Shown one piece after another: positions 9,763 to 18,717 of a stretch of DNA of 64,000 nt (positions within the stretch are counted from its first letter, which is position 1; the number at the start of each line of letters is the position of its first letter). The stretch is taken from positions 372,001 through 436,000 of the forward strand of contig NZ_JACXAA010000005.1 in NCBI RefSeq assembly GCF_014699035.1, written 5' to 3'. The notes below the pieces were generated by a model. That model made no database searches. It had not been told where the DNA came from and saw nothing but the letters and a program-made list of their open reading frames with translations. Both the position numbers and the translations under genes were made by a program. The DNA is from Spirosoma validum (lineage in GTDB: Bacteria; Bacteroidota; Bacteroidia; Cytophagales; Spirosomataceae).

Positions 9763-10896
9763 TTACTGCTTAGCCAGGTCATGACGCAGGCTGTCAGTCG
9801 AAATCGCCTGGGGAACAATCTGGTCGCCATCGTGAATATTCTGAATACCTTCGTAAACAACCCGCTCACCCGGTTTCAACCCTGAACGAACAATGTAGTT
9901 TAAGCCAATCCGGGCCTGTGGCTCGAAGCTTCGTGACTTTACTTTGTTCGACGCATCGACCACAAATACGTAGTTTTTATCCTGCACTTCAAACACGGCT
10001 TTCTGGGGCACCAGCAATGCGTCGCTTACGAGACTGGGAAGTCTGACCTTTCCCGATGAGCCGTGTTTCAGTAGTTTTTTCGGATTCGGAAACCTCGCCC
10101 GGAAAGCAATCGTACCGGATTCTTCCTCAAAGACGCTTTCCATGGTTTCGATACGTCCTTTGAATGGGTAAGGCGTTTCATCCGCCAGCATCATCTCAAC
10201 CTCCTGACCGCCTTTTCCGACCAGGTCTCGATTTCGTTTTATAAAGCTTAAATACTCTTTTTCCGATACGTCGAAATACGCAAATACCTCATGAATGTCA
10301 GACACTTCCGTTAATAAGGCACCCTCTTCGATCAGACTGCCCATTTTGAACGGAATGCGGTTAATGACGCCGTCGAACGGAGCCCGGATATTGGCGTGTG
10401 CCAGTCGCAAGGCGGCTGTTTCCTGGGCCGACTGAGCCCCTTCAATCTGAGCACGGGCCGCATCCAGTTTGGCTTTTGCCAGATCAAGTTCCGACGGCGA
10501 AACGATTTTTTTGTCGACCAGCAGCTTTACCCGACCTACTTCCACCTCGGCCGTTTTCGCTTCCGCCACGGCACTCTTCAACGCGGCACGCGCCTTTTCC
10601 AGTCCAACCCGATATTCAGCCGCGTTCAGGCTGAACAGTAGTTGACCCTGGCGAACCGTTTGGCCCTCATCGACGTGAATTTTTTCCAGAAACCCCGACA
10701 CACGCGCCCGAATTTCTACATTTCGAACCGCTTCGAGGGTCGTTACGTAATCACGTTGCAGAGTTGTCGGTTGTTGGGTTAACTGGACAACCGGTACCGT
10801 CAGTTTTTCAGGCTCCTCGGTTTTCTTTTCATCACCGGAGCAGCCGATGAACAGTATACTTATCAGGAGAATACTTGATCTTAACATGTTTTTCAT
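9763..10896 (-). CDS. RND periplasmic adaptor (membrane fusion protein, AcrA/MexA family)
   Basis: The start at 10896 (MKNMLRSSILLISILFIGC) gives a lipoprotein signal peptide; a longer frame from 10947 adds 17 unlikely residues. The order of domains is standard: biotinyl-lipoyl half (RARVSGFLEKIHVDEGQTVRQG), a helical hairpin (ALKSAVAEAKTAEVEVGRVK and the Ala/Glu-rich stretch after it), a second lipoyl half (IRAPFDGVINRIPFKMGS), then beta-barrel and membrane-proximal domains. It bridges pump and outer-membrane factor and is first in the three-gene operon. An operator-like dyad lies about 90 bases upstream. Confidence 0.93.
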   Translation of the reverse strand: MKNMLRSSILLISILFIGCSGDEKKTEEPEKLTVPVVQLTQQPTTLQRDYVTTLEAVRNVEIRARVSGFLEKIHVDEGQTVRQGQLLFSLNAAEYRVGLEKARAALKSAVAEAKTAEVEVGRVKLLVDKKIVSPSELDLAKAKLDAARAQIEGAQSAQETAALRLAHANIRAPFDGVINRIPFKMGSLIEEGALLTEVSDIHEVFAYFDVSEKEYLSFIKRNRDLVGKGGQEVEMMLADETPYPFKGRIETMESVFEEESGTIAFRARFPNPKKLLKHGSSGKVRLPSLVSDALLVPQKAVFEVQDKNYVFVVDASNKVKSRSFEPQARIGLNYIVRSGLKPGERVVYEGIQNIHDGDQIVPQAISTDSLRHDLAKQ

Positions 10897-10970
10897 AAGG
10901 AAGTACAGAACAATTGGGTGTGACCAGAAGGCGCTGGAGCGAACCATCCGGCAATCCGGTTTTCCAGAAA

Positions 10971-11005
10971 CAGAAATAACACTAACCAGTTGATTAACTG
11001 ATTAG
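10971..11005 (-). promoter_or_regulatory. operator-like dyad overlapping a putative RND operon promoter
   Basis: Bases 10982-11005 form a 24-bp dyad with half-sites CTAACCAGTTGA and (opposite strand) CTAATCAGTTAA, 10 of 12 identical. On the minus strand a -7-like TATTTCTG (10978-10971, one mismatch to TAnnTTTG) follows directly. Dyads of this size upstream of RND operons are typical TetR-family operators. No TetR-type gene is present in the window, so a regulator would act in trans. Confidence 0.55.
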
Positions 11006-11056
11006 TAGACTTACGATAATTCCGTAGTAGCGTTGTGATCAGGAGCGAAGCCTGAC

Positions 11057-11461
11057 TTAAATCGTGGGTTGAGGGGGCGGAGCAATGATTTCCTGTACGT
11101 GTACAGAAACAGGCTCAGGCCAAAAGGACACATTCCCCGTTAACAGAAACTGAACGACTGCCCGTAAGGGCGCAAATACAAAAAGCTGGTTGAAGTCGTA
11201 ATCCTGCTCCTGCTCGGTTAGTTCAGACTCATCATCTGGATCATCGTGTTCGGGCACAGCGTCCTGAATGCCGAAGCATTCTTCCAATAAAAACTCACTG
11301 ATGCTCTCAATTTTATTAACCGACAATTTTTCATCGCTGACGGTCATCCGACCAGTCAGGGGCATCATATCCTGCACGTCAACACTAAGATTGACCAGGT
11401 GCAAAGCCATTAACAGGCAAAGAACCCGGTACACCCAAAAGTTGTATTGTCGATTAGTCAT
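11057..11461 (-). CDS. small acidic exported or anchored protein, unknown function
   Basis: This 134-aa protein starts with one hydrophobic segment (WVYRVLCLLMALHLVNLSV, residues 9-27) that could be a signal peptide or anchor. A helical stretch follows (NKIESISEFLLEECFGIQD), then a strongly acidic run (PEHDDPDDESELTEQEQDYD, about 74-93) and a Pro-rich end (APPPQPTI). I recognise no family. Its own promoter is visible at 11475-11505. It lies upstream of and in the same direction as the RND operon, separated by about 160 bases containing the dyad, so co-function is possible but unproven. Confidence 0.6.
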   Translation of the reverse strand: MTNRQYNFWVYRVLCLLMALHLVNLSVDVQDMMPLTGRMTVSDEKLSVNKIESISEFLLEECFGIQDAVPEHDDPDDESELTEQEQDYDFNQLFVFAPLRAVVQFLLTGNVSFWPEPVSVHVQEIIAPPPQPTI

Positions 11462-11474
11462 ATTGTTCGGAAAT

Positions 11475-11505
11475 CAAATATACTCCGAGCCCATTAAAAA
11501 CTCAA
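11475..11505 (-). promoter_or_regulatory. Bacteroidota-type promoter for the 134-aa gene
   Basis: On the minus strand, TTG (11505-11503), a 20-base spacer and TATATTTG (11482-11475) match the Bacteroidota TTG / TAnnTTTG consensus. The -7 element ends 13 bases before the ATG, so the leader would be very short. Confidence 0.6.
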
Positions 11506-11595
11506 CTAATTACCCGCCAGATAGTTATAAAACTTGGATAAAGATAACTCGATCAAGATAAGATTAAATTTAGATTAAAATACCAAAATTACTTT

Positions 11596-12126
11596 ATGAC
11601 TTTTTTAAGAATCACGGATGGGCACCCGTACCTGGCCACGATACGAAACTGGTACACAGACGCCTTCCCACCTGATGAGCGACGACAGGCCGACGAACTC
11701 GTTGAGCTGCTCCCCCGCTCAGATATGAACCTCTGCGCGCTGATCTCTGACAATCAAGTAGTGGGTTTCATTAGTTACTGGCACTGGGACGATATTGTCT
11801 TCGTCGAGCATTTTGCCATTGATCCTGCACAGCGCGGAAAACGCTTTGGTCAACAGGCGCTGTCGCTTTTAGTACGTATTCCTACCCAGTATATTATCCT
11901 GGAAGTTGAGCGACCTATCGACGAAATCAGTCATCGACGGATCAAATTTTACGAACGACAGGGATTCACATTAAATCCATTTGACTATGTCCAGCCGCCT
12001 TATCAGGCAGAAAAATCAGCGGTCCCAATGCGCTTGATGTCGATTCCAGCCATCACCAGCGAAGCGGAATTCATCGATTTAAGCGGGTTGATCAGAGAGC
12101 GGGTTTATGAACGGTTTTATACCTAA
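11596..12126 (+). CDS. GNAT family N-acetyltransferase
   Basis: The 176-aa protein shows the GNAT core: NQVVGFISYWHWDDIVFVEHFAI as strands 2-4 and an acetyl-CoA loop AQRGKRFGQQAL, followed by ILEVERP and YERQGFTLN. This motif set assigns the fold but not the substrate, which could be a small amine, an aminoacyl group or a peptide N-terminus. It is a single plus-strand gene in a divergent pair with the 134-aa gene. The downstream hairpin at 12132-12170 separates it from aconitase, which converges on it. Confidence 0.8.
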   Translation: MTFLRITDGHPYLATIRNWYTDAFPPDERRQADELVELLPRSDMNLCALISDNQVVGFISYWHWDDIVFVEHFAIDPAQRGKRFGQQALSLLVRIPTQYIILEVERPIDEISHRRIKFYERQGFTLNPFDYVQPPYQAEKSAVPMRLMSIPAITSEAEFIDLSGLIRERVYERFYT

Positions 12127-12131
12127 AAACA

Positions 12132-12170
12132 AACCCGACCATTTACCCCTGTCGGATACATGGTCGGGTT
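12132..12170 (-). terminator. intrinsic terminator of the aconitase gene
   Basis: A perfect 10-bp stem (AACCCGACCA, 12132-12141; TGGTCGGGTT, 12161-12170) is followed on the minus strand by a T-rich tract. On the plus strand there is no T run, so it serves mainly the minus-strand gene. Confidence 0.7.
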
Positions 12171-12204
12171 GAAAAGTATCGGATAAATACCCGCCTTTTA
12201 CGTG

Positions 12205-14472
12205 TTACGCGTTTTGCTTCATCCGAATGATGTTCAACGCAGCGCCTGCTTTGAACCACTCGATCTGACCTTCGTTGTAGGTATGATTAACAGCGAATTC
12301 GTCGGTCGTTCCATCAGCATGGTGCAGCACGATCTCAAGCGGACGACCTGGAGCAAACTCCGTTAATCCATCGATATCGATCACATCATCTTCCTGGATT
12401 TTGTCATAATCCGCCGGGTTGGCGAATGTTAAAGCAAGCATACCCTGCTTTTTCAGGTTCGTTTCGTGGATACGCGCAAAGGAACGTACCAGAATGGCCC
12501 GAACACCCAGGAAACGAGGCTCCATAGCCGCATGTTCGCGGGATGAGCCTTCCCCGTAGTTCTCGTCACCCACGACAATCGACCCGATGCCAGCGGCTTT
12601 ATACGCTCGTTGCACGGCAGGAACTTCGCCATATTCGCCCGTCAGTTGATTTTTTACGGTGTTGGTCTTCTCGTTGTAGAAGTTTACCGCGCCGATCAGC
12701 ATGTTGTTCGAGATATTGTCCAGGTGACCACGGTATTTCAGCCAGGGACCCGCCATTGAGATATGGTCGGTGGTACACTTGCCTTTCGCTTTGATCAGCA
12801 GTTTCAGCCCTTTGATGTCAGTACCTTCCCAGGCCGCGAATGGGGCCAACAGTTGCAGTCGGTCGGAGGTTGGCGAAACGATTACCTGTACGCTGGAGCC
12901 ATCCGCAGCCGGTGCCTGATAACCGGCATCGTCAACGGCGTAGCCTTTTACAGGCTGCTCGATTCCCTGCGGTTCATCGAGTTTCACCTGCTCACCATTT
13001 TCGTTGGTCAGGGTATCCGTCATTGGGTTAAACGTCAGGTCACCGGCAATGGCTAATGCCGTTACGATTTCGGGGGAAGCCACGAAGGCGTGGGTGCTGG
13101 CGTTTCCGTCGTTCCGCTTGGCGAAGTTCCGGTTAAACGACGTAATGATCGAGTTTTTGCGGGTCGGATCGTCCATATGCCGTGCCCATTGGCCAATACA
13201 GGGTCCACAGGCATTGGCCAGCACGACACCACCAATTTCTTCGAACGTATCGAGCAGTCCATCACGTTCAGCCGTAAAACGAACCAGTTCCGAACCCGGT
13301 GTAACGGTAAATTCAGCTTTGGTTTTCAAATGCTTAGCGGTTGCTTGGGCCGCTATCGACGCCGAACGGGTCATGTCTTCATAGCTGGAGTTCGTGCACG
13401 AACCGATCAGACCAACTTCCAGTTTTTCGGGCCAGCCGTTTTCTTTCACCGCCTTGGCAAAATTTGATATTGGCCAGGCCAGGTCAGGTGTGAACGGACC
13501 GTTGATATGGGGTTCCAGTTCCGACAGATTGATTTCAATAAGCTGGTCGTAATACGAAGCCGGATCAGCATACACTTCTTCGTCGGCCCGGAGATCCGCT
13601 TTAACAGCATCGGCTGCGTCGGCAATATCGGCCCGGCTGGTAGCCTTCAGGTAGTTGGCCATTTTCTCGTCATAGGCGAAAATCGACGTTGTCGCACCGA
13701 TTTCAGCACCCATGTTACAGATCGTGCCTTTCCCCGTCGCTGACAGACTTTCAGCCCCTTCGCCAAAATATTCAACGATGCAGCCCGTCCCGCCTTTTAC
13801 AGTCAGGATACCCGCTACGCGTAGAATTACGTCTTTGGCCGATGCCCAACCACTTAGCTTACCCGTTAACTTAACGCCAATGAGTTTCGGCATTTTCAAT
13901 TCCCAGGCCAGTCCCGCCATGACGTCACAGGCATCAGCTCCACCCACGCCAATGGCAATCATGCCCAGACCACCCGCGTTGGGCGTGTGCGAATCGGTAC
14001 CAATCATCATACCACCCGGAAAGGCGTAGTTTTCAATCACCACCTGGTGAATGATCCCCGCGCCGGGTTTCCAGAAACCAATACCGTATTTGTTCGAAAT
14101 AGACGACAGGAAGTCGTACACTTCTTTGTTTTTATTTTTGGCAATGTCCAGATCCTGCTCGGCTCCGACTTCGGCCTGAATCAGGTGATCGCAGTGAACC
14201 GTTGACGGAACCGCTACCTGCGGCCGACCCGCCTGCATAAACTGCAACAACGCCATTTGGGCCGTTGCGTCCTGCATGGCCACCCGGTCGGGTGCGAAAT
14301 CCACGTAGGCTTTCCCCCGCTCGAACGCCTGTGTAGGCATACCGGCAAAGAGGTGACTATACAAAATCTTTTCCGACAGAGTCAGCGGTTTGCCCACTGC
14401 CTGCCGGGCTGCTTCGACGCGTTCGCCGAGGTTTGCATAAACGCGCTGAATCATGTCTAAATCAAAAGCCAT
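12205..14472 (-). CDS. acn: aconitate hydratase, mitochondrial-type
   Basis: This TCA-cycle enzyme isomerises citrate to isocitrate through cis-aconitate. At 755 aa it matches the mitochondrial-type aconitases common in Bacteroidota. The 4Fe-4S cysteines are in GSCTNSS (about residue 361) and [10 protein letters not shown] (about 420). [13 protein letters not shown] lies in the N-terminal domains and the swivelling C-terminal domain carries [17 protein letters not shown]. The gene appears monocistronic, with a hairpin terminator after the stop. A TAATTTTG element (complement of 14557-14564) is a possible -7 box, but no good -33 partner was found. Confidence 0.95.
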   Translation of the reverse strand: MAFDLDMIQRVYANLGERVEAARQAVGKPLTLSEKILYSHLFAGMPTQAFERGKAYVDFAPDRVAMQDATAQMALLQFMQAGRPQVAVPSTVHCDHLIQAEVGAEQDLDIAKNKNKEVYDFLSSISNKYGIGFWKPGAGIIHQVVIENYAFPGGMMIGTDSHTPNAGGLGMIAIGVGGADACDVMAGLAWELKMPKLIGVKLTGKLSGWASAKDVILRVAGILTVKGGTGCIVEYFGEGAESLSATGKGTICNMGAEIGATTSIFAYDEKMANYLKATSRADIADAADAVKADLRADEEVYADPASYYDQLIEINLSELEPHINGPFTPDLAWPISNFAKAVKENGWPEKLEVGLIGSCTNSSYEDMTRSASIAAQATAKHLKTKAEFTVTPGSELVRFTAERDGLLDTFEEIGGVVLANACGPCIGQWARHMDDPTRKNSIITSFNRNFAKRNDGNASTHAFVASPEIVTALAIAGDLTFNPMTDTLTNENGEQVKLDEPQGIEQPVKGYAVDDAGYQAPAADGSSVQVIVSPTSDRLQLLAPFAAWEGTDIKGLKLLIKAKGKCTTDHISMAGPWLKYRGHLDNISNNMLIGAVNFYNEKTNTVKNQLTGEYGEVPAVQRAYKAAGIGSIVVGDENYGEGSSREHAAMEPRFLGVRAILVRSFARIHETNLKKQGMLALTFANPADYDKIQEDDVIDIDGLTEFAPGRPLEIVLHHADGTTDEFAVNHTYNEGQIEWFKAGAALNIIRMKQNA

Positions 14473-14717
14473 AGCAAGTAGGAATAACAGGTTACTGAAA
14501 AGTACGTTCTATAAAAACAACCAACGAATGCCTAAAATGGATTCCAGTTAGCGGATCAAAATTAGAAGATTCTGGAACGTTTTGGAAATATTGCACGCTA
14601 ATCCGCCGATTCGTTGATAAATAGTCGGTACTATCTCTTAACAACAGGCCCGCTCAATCTGTTTATTTGCTGATAAGTGACACCAAAACGATAATCATTC
14701 TAAATTACCGAATCACA

Positions 14718-14747
14718 TTGCAATCCCTCGCTTATCCTGCATATTTG
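14718..14747 (+). promoter_or_regulatory. promoter of the CHRD lipoprotein gene
   Basis: TTG at 14718-14720, a 19-base spacer and CATATTTG at 14740-14747 match the Bacteroidota promoter pattern with one mismatch. Transcription would start only a few bases upstream of the ATG at 14769. Confidence 0.5.
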
Positions 14748-14768
14748 ATCTACAAACGCTAACATCCT

Positions 14769-15239
14769 ATGTACAAACGAAACATTTTTCTATCCATAGC
14801 AGCGCTGCTGGCAGTCGGATTAACGCTTACTTCGTGCCTTGATGAAGAGAATCCATACACGGTCGGTTTGGGAGTTACTCCGCCAACTTCGTTTACGGCT
14901 ACCCTAAACGGCGCCAGCGAAAAACCAACCTCAACAACGTCAACAGCAACTGGTGCGTTTGTGGGTAAGTTGAATGAAACAACGCGCGTTTTGAGCTATA
15001 CGGTTACGTATACAGGGTTAACGCCAACAATGGGACACCTACACCGGATCGATACAACCAGAACGGACGGTACAGGTGGAATTGACATTCCATTTCCTAG
15101 CCTAACGTCACCAATTATCGCCAGCACAACGGCCTTAACGCCCTTGCAGATTTACCGGATGAAGAACAACCAGTATTATGCGAATCTGCATACGACGCAA
15201 TATCCTGCTGGTGAGATCCGTGGCGATCTTAGACGGTAA
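14769..15239 (+). CDS. CHRD-domain lipoprotein
   Basis: The 156-aa protein starts with a lipoprotein signal peptide (MYKRNIFLSIAALLAVGLTLTSC). The mature part shows a single CHRD domain: FTATLNGASEKP at the start, GAFVGKLNETTRVLSYTVTYTGL, GHLHRIDTT, and the typical closing YYANLHTTQYPAGEIRGDL. CHRD domains occur in chordin and in many bacterial surface proteins; the bacterial role is unknown. It is monocistronic with its own promoter and a strong terminator. Confidence 0.88.
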   Translation: MYKRNIFLSIAALLAVGLTLTSCLDEENPYTVGLGVTPPTSFTATLNGASEKPTSTTSTATGAFVGKLNETTRVLSYTVTYTGLTPTMGHLHRIDTTRTDGTGGIDIPFPSLTSPIIASTTALTPLQIYRMKNNQYYANLHTTQYPAGEIRGDLRR

Positions 15240-15270
15240 TATTGTTTTAAAGAGACTTGTATGATAACAA

Positions 15271-15302
15271 AAAGCCAGCCTATTTTGAGGGCTGGCTTTT
15301 TT
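15271..15302. terminator. bidirectional terminator between CHRD gene and hsp20
   Basis: A 10-bp perfect stem (AAAGCCAGCC 15271-15280, GGCTGGCTTT 15290-15299) is followed by T runs on both strands, serving the two converging genes. Confidence 0.85.
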
Positions 15303-15322
15303 ACTTATATCCAGTGGCACAA

Positions 15323-15790
15323 TTATGCCACAGTAATCGTCTGAGCTGGCTTATTCGTCTCAGGATTCTTTGGGAGTACCACTTTCAGAACGCCATCGGC
15401 ATAACTAGCCGAAATGCTTTCCGTGATCACTTTATTGTTGAGCTGAAAAGACCGCTCAAACGAACGATTGCTGTGTTCCTGATACGTATAAGTACCCGTT
15501 GCACTGGACTCGGCAATATCTGATTGGTCGGTACCCTGATATGAAATGGTCAGTACGTCGTCTTTTACGGCCAGCTTTACGTTTTCTTTCACTAAAGCGG
15601 CTGCAAATAAGGAAATAACGTATTCCCCATCGGTTTCTTCAATATTAACCGGTACCTGATGGAACTCGCCCATGTGGCGCCCCCAGAAACCACCGAACTT
15701 GCCACGGTTAAAAGGACCACCAAACTTACCACGCCCCCACGGGCCACAATTACCTCTATTACCGGTTTCGAATGCTTGTTTATTATACAT
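15323..15790 (-). CDS. Hsp20 / alpha-crystallin small heat-shock protein
   Basis: The product is a predicted ATP-independent holdase chaperone of 155 aa. The N-terminal arm (residues 10-40) is Gly/Arg/Phe-rich with a near-tandem repeat (GRGKFGGPF, NRGKFGGFW). The alpha-crystallin domain follows (VPVNIEETDGEYVISLFAAA, VKDDVLTISY, SFERSFQLNN, ASYADGVLKVVLPKNP), and the end carries an I-x-V type motif (TITVA) for oligomer contacts. A small membrane-protein gene lies 57 bases upstream on the same strand and may be co-transcribed. Confidence 0.9.
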   Translation of the reverse strand: MYNKQAFETGNRGNCGPWGRGKFGGPFNRGKFGGFWGRHMGEFHQVPVNIEETDGEYVISLFAAALVKENVKLAVKDDVLTISYQGTDQSDIAESSATGTYTYQEHSNRSFERSFQLNNKVITESISASYADGVLKVVLPKNPETNKPAQTITVA

Positions 15791-15847
15791 GGTTGTGTTT
15801 TGTCTTGTGTTTACTGATTTGTTTTTGATTGTTTACTCGTTTTTGGC

Positions 15848-16114
15848 TTAGCCAATGGGAATGACGCGTTCATAACTGGCTCTGGTCACGCCTGAACGGT
15901 ACGTCGGATTGTCAATCGAAATGATGGTTGACGACTGCCACCCCCCGCGACCCAATGGTCCAAATGCCCGGCCACCCATCAAACGTGGTCCTACCACCCG
16001 GGCCAGCAGAAATAAACCAGCCCCGACCAGCAGAACTTTTATGATGAGGGTTAACAGAAACAGGGCCAATCCGACCGCCAGGGCCACGCCCGCTACTCTC
16101 CAAATGATGTTCAT
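15848..16114 (-). CDS. small single-span membrane protein, unknown function
   Basis: The 88-aa product has one long hydrophobic region (VAGVALAVGLALFLLTLIIKVLLVGAGLFLL, residues 7-38) that could form one or two spans. A Gly/Arg-rich linker (GPRLMGGRAFGPLGRGG) and a short polar tail follow. I recognise no family. The overlapping plus-strand ORF of similar length is a shadow. Because it is directly upstream of hsp20, it may belong to the same stress transcript. Confidence 0.5.
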   Translation of the reverse strand: MNIIWRVAGVALAVGLALFLLTLIIKVLLVGAGLFLLARVVGPRLMGGRAFGPLGRGGWQSSTIISIDNPTYRSGVTRASYERVIPIG

Positions 16115-16442
16115 GTTGTTTATGATTTTAATGGTTTTAATGGTTTATAAAAGTCCTGTGTAGCCGAAAGACCGATGCAACTGAGGTAGACAATGAAAAA
16201 TCTGCCGTCTTTTCAGCGCCCTTACTTCCTGGTTGTGGGCTTTGATAGGGATGACGGTTAGTGATGTTCTTTTACTTTAACAAATCGCAAACTTTTTCAG
16301 AAAAGACGTAGCGCCATCTTCACTTTTATCGACTAATCTCCTGGCAATAAGTGCACTAGCTATCATAAAAAATTTTCGTTTTCAACAAAAAATCCCCACC
16401 GTTTATTGGTAGGGATTGTCGTTTCGGACAAATTTCTTCGGA
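16115..16442. other. intergenic region of 328 bases with one terminator
   Basis: No gene was found here. The only clear element is the hairpin at 16391-16417 that ends the purine-catabolism operon. Confidence 0.5.
16387..16417 (-). terminator. terminator of the urate-to-glyoxylate operon
   Basis: Stem AATCCCCACC (16391-16400) pairs with GGTAGGGATT (16408-16417) with one mismatch. On the minus strand it is followed by T6, just after the stop of the last operon gene. Confidence 0.75.
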
Positions 16443-17699
16443 TCAACCCACTATTTTCAGGATGGTCTGATAAAGTACTTCACTCCCTAAAGCCAGGTCT
16501 TCGTAAGACGCGTATTCCAATGGATTATGACTAATGCCGTCTTTGCATCGAACAAAGATCATCCCATAATCGCAGGCTTCTGACATCACGAGCGCATCGT
16601 GGAAAGGGCCACTGACCAACTCCGGCGCATCTAAACCCAGCTCGACACAACTTTCCCGAATCGTATCTTTAATCCAGTCAGCGCAATAGCTTGATTTAAT
16701 ATCCGTATCGACCGTGAGTTCGTAGGTCAGTCCGTGCTGCTGCGAAATAGCCTCAATGGCCTCCTTTAATTGCCGTTCGCAGGTATCCCGACGAACCATG
16801 TCAATATCCCGGAACTCCATTGTCATGTTAACGGCTTCGGGGATGATGTTACGTGACGACGGGAACACGTTTAGCGTACCGACCGTCCCCACCGTTGGCG
16901 CAGGCGTAAACTGTGACGCGATTTCATTGACTGCCACGACAACTTTTGCGGCACCGAGCAAGGCGTCTTTACGTAACGGCATAGGTACCGAACCCGCATG
17001 ACCGGCCATTCCTTTCAGGTTCAGGCTTAGCAACAGCGGTCCGGCAATACCACTGACAATACCAATGGGTTTGTTTGATTTGTCAAGCACCGGCCCCTGC
17101 TCGATGTGCAGCTCAATGAAGCAACGAATGCTACCGGGAGCATATTGATCTTCGTTGAATTTGGTGATGTCGCAGCCGAAATCACGTAAGGCCTGCTCAC
17201 GCGTTACGCCGTCTTTGTCTTTCCGTTGCAGCTCACCGTCTTCCAGTTTCCCCAGAATGCCGCGCGACCCAAAAAGACCTTTGTTAAATCGCCAGCTTTC
17301 TTCATCGGCAAAGGCAATGACGTCAATGCTGCATTCGGGTACGATTCCTTTTTCGGCAATGGTACAAACGGCTTCAATCGCGCACAATACACCCGATATG
17401 CCATCGAACCGGCCACCGTATGGCTGCGTATCCAAATGAGAGCCAGTCATCAATATGGGCGCATCCGGATTTTTGCCTTTCAGTCGCCCAATCAGATTAC
17501 CAAGACTGTCGATACGTACCGTTAAGCCCGACGATTCCATCCAGCCTTTAGCCTGTTCAAACATCTGTTTTTCCAGAGGAGAATGGGCAGGGCGACACAT
17601 ACCCGTTTCGCCAATTTTTCCAATTTCACTTGATACCTCGAAGAAATGCTGAAGACGCGCTGCGTTTATATTCATTTGTATAAAGTAATTTGTGTTCAT
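16443..17699 (-). CDS. M20-family amidohydrolase, probable ureidoglycolate amidohydrolase
   Basis: This 418-aa Zn/Mn-dependent hydrolase belongs to the family containing allantoate amidohydrolase, ureidoglycolate amidohydrolase and N-carbamoyl-L-amino-acid hydrolase. Metal ligands are in GSHLDTQPYGGRFDG, ADEESWRF, ELHIEQGPVL and SHNPLEYAS. It is a clear paralogue of the M20 protein at 19573-20808. That protein has the SDEEGVRF and YLGS pattern of allantoate amidohydrolase; this one has EESWRF and FGSRGILG, closer to the ureidoglycolate type. Since the operon otherwise lacks the ureidoglycolate-to-glyoxylate step, that is the best assignment. A second start is Met9. A general N-carbamoyl hydrolase remains possible. 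Confidence 0.7.
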   Translation of the reverse strand: MNTNYFIQMNINAARLQHFFEVSSEIGKIGETGMCRPAHSPLEKQMFEQAKGWMESSGLTVRIDSLGNLIGRLKGKNPDAPILMTGSHLDTQPYGGRFDGISGVLCAIEAVCTIAEKGIVPECSIDVIAFADEESWRFNKGLFGSRGILGKLEDGELQRKDKDGVTREQALRDFGCDITKFNEDQYAPGSIRCFIELHIEQGPVLDKSNKPIGIVSGIAGPLLLSLNLKGMAGHAGSVPMPLRKDALLGAAKVVVAVNEIASQFTPAPTVGTVGTLNVFPSSRNIIPEAVNMTMEFRDIDMVRRDTCERQLKEAIEAISQQHGLTYELTVDTDIKSSYCADWIKDTIRESCVELGLDAPELVSGPFHDALVMSEACDYGMIFVRCKDGISHNPLEYASYEDLALGSEVLYQTILKIVG

Positions 17700-17784
17700 C
17701 GGTAGTCATTGTTCGTTATCGACCGTTTACAAGTGAATGAGGATATATGACTAGGAGTTGACCAATTCAATGGTTTGAGAAAAA

Positions 17785-17847
17785 GGTACCACGGGTTTTA
17801 ACCCGTTTTTTGGGTCGATTCCCGAACGGGTTAAAACCCGTGGTACC
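17785..17847. repeat. perfect 23-bp inverted repeat inside the purine operon
   Basis: The arms begin GGTACCACGGGTTTTAACCC (17785-17807) and are perfectly complementary to 17825-17847, with a 17-base loop. Each arm also contains its own smaller palindrome (ACGGGTTTTAACCCGT). It lies in the 182-base gap between the HIU hydrolase gene and the M20 gene. It looks like one of the dispersed intergenic palindromes of this genome, not a simple terminator. Confidence 0.85.
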
Positions 17848-17881
17848 GGTAATAAGAATTAAATCGGAGCAGTACTAGTTA

Positions 17882-18214
17882 TCACGAACCCCGATAGGTT
17901 GAATAGCCAAACGGATTTAGTAGCAAGGGAATATGATAATGTTCGCCGGTGATTACGGAGAACGTAATGTCGACAAACGGATAGAACGTAGTAACACCCA
18001 GTTTATCGAAATAAGCCTGTGTCTCAAACCGCAATTTATACGTACCGGATGGAATGGCCTCCGACAGTAAGTTACTGATACGTCCATCCGAGTTGGTACT
18101 TCCCTGAGCAAGCTCCATCCAATCGTTTTGTTGATGACGGCACAACGTAATAGAAACGCCTTCGGCTGGTTTTCCGAGGGTTGTGTCGAGAATGTGGGTG
18201 GTGATCGGGCTCAT
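17882..18214 (-). CDS. uraH: 5-hydroxyisourate hydrolase
   Basis: The product hydrolyses 5-hydroxyisourate to OHCU, the second step after urate oxidase. At 110 aa it has standard transthyretin-related length. Catalytic landmarks are present: the N-terminal His in THILDTTLGKPA, the Arg in SDGR, the His in EHYHIPLLL and the C-terminal signature YRGS. Its ATG overlaps the uraD stop as ATGA, indicating translational coupling in the operon. Confidence 0.95.
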   Translation of the reverse strand: MSPITTHILDTTLGKPAEGVSITLCRHQQNDWMELAQGSTNSDGRISNLLSEAIPSGTYKLRFETQAYFDKLGVTTFYPFVDITFSVITGEHYHIPLLLNPFGYSTYRGS

Positions 18215-18717
18215 GTCGATAGCAATTTTTCCAGCCGGATTTTAGTGATTTTATTTTGCTCCTGCATGGCAATCAGGATTTCTTCTTCGGGTGAATTAGG
18301 TAATCTTGATTCCAGAATGTCCAGCATTTCGTCGGCAGATTTTCCGGTAGCGTACACGATGAAAATATACCCGAATTTCTCTTCGTACAGTCGATTGCCT
18401 TCGGCCAGCTTTTCCAGTACGTCCTGCGATGCCGTAGACACGCCCGATTGCTCGCCCGATGCCCAGGCTTTAGTATTGGCAAATTTTTCACGTAACGAAT
18501 TGATGTCGCCAATTTTAGGGTGATGCTCGAACGCTTCCCGCCAGTCGCTTTGGGAGCAGGCAAACCAGATAATTTCGGCTTGTTCGAACAGACTTTCTTT
18601 ACTCTCGACTGGAAAAATTTTTGCCATCTCATTTAGCCAGGCCGTTGAGCCACAACACGTAGCGAGAGCTTCTTTGAGCTGCGAAACCGGCAATTCATTT
18701 AATTCGGGCAGGATCAT
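18211..18717 (-). CDS. uraD: OHCU decarboxylase
   Basis: The product converts OHCU to S-allantoin. The start at 18717 (MILPELNELP) overlaps the stop of the preceding gene as ATGA, so the longer frame from 18792 is rejected. The resulting 168 aa is standard. The catalytic His lies in HHPKIGD, followed by the conserved WASGEQSGV segment and FGYIFIVYATGKSADEML, typical of the family. The gene is coupled to its neighbours at both ends by 4-base overlaps. Confidence 0.95.
   Translation of the reverse strand: MILPELNELPVSQLKEALATCCGSTAWLNEMAKIFPVESKESLFEQAEIIWFACSQSDWREAFEHHPKIGDINSLREKFANTKAWASGEQSGVSTASQDVLEKLAEGNRLYEEKFGYIFIVYATGKSADEMLDILESRLPNSPEEEILIAMQEQNKITKIRLEKLLST

Noticed and set aside
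12543-14460. Many ORFs of 60-126 aa antisense to aconitase
   Set aside because: They are shadows of a long, highly conserved coding frame with strong codon bias; none resembles a protein family.
15909-16163. Plus-strand 84-aa ORF opposite the small membrane protein
   Set aside because: Its Pro/Arg-rich sequence mirrors the Gly/Arg-rich minus-strand gene, which has a credible hydrophobic segment.
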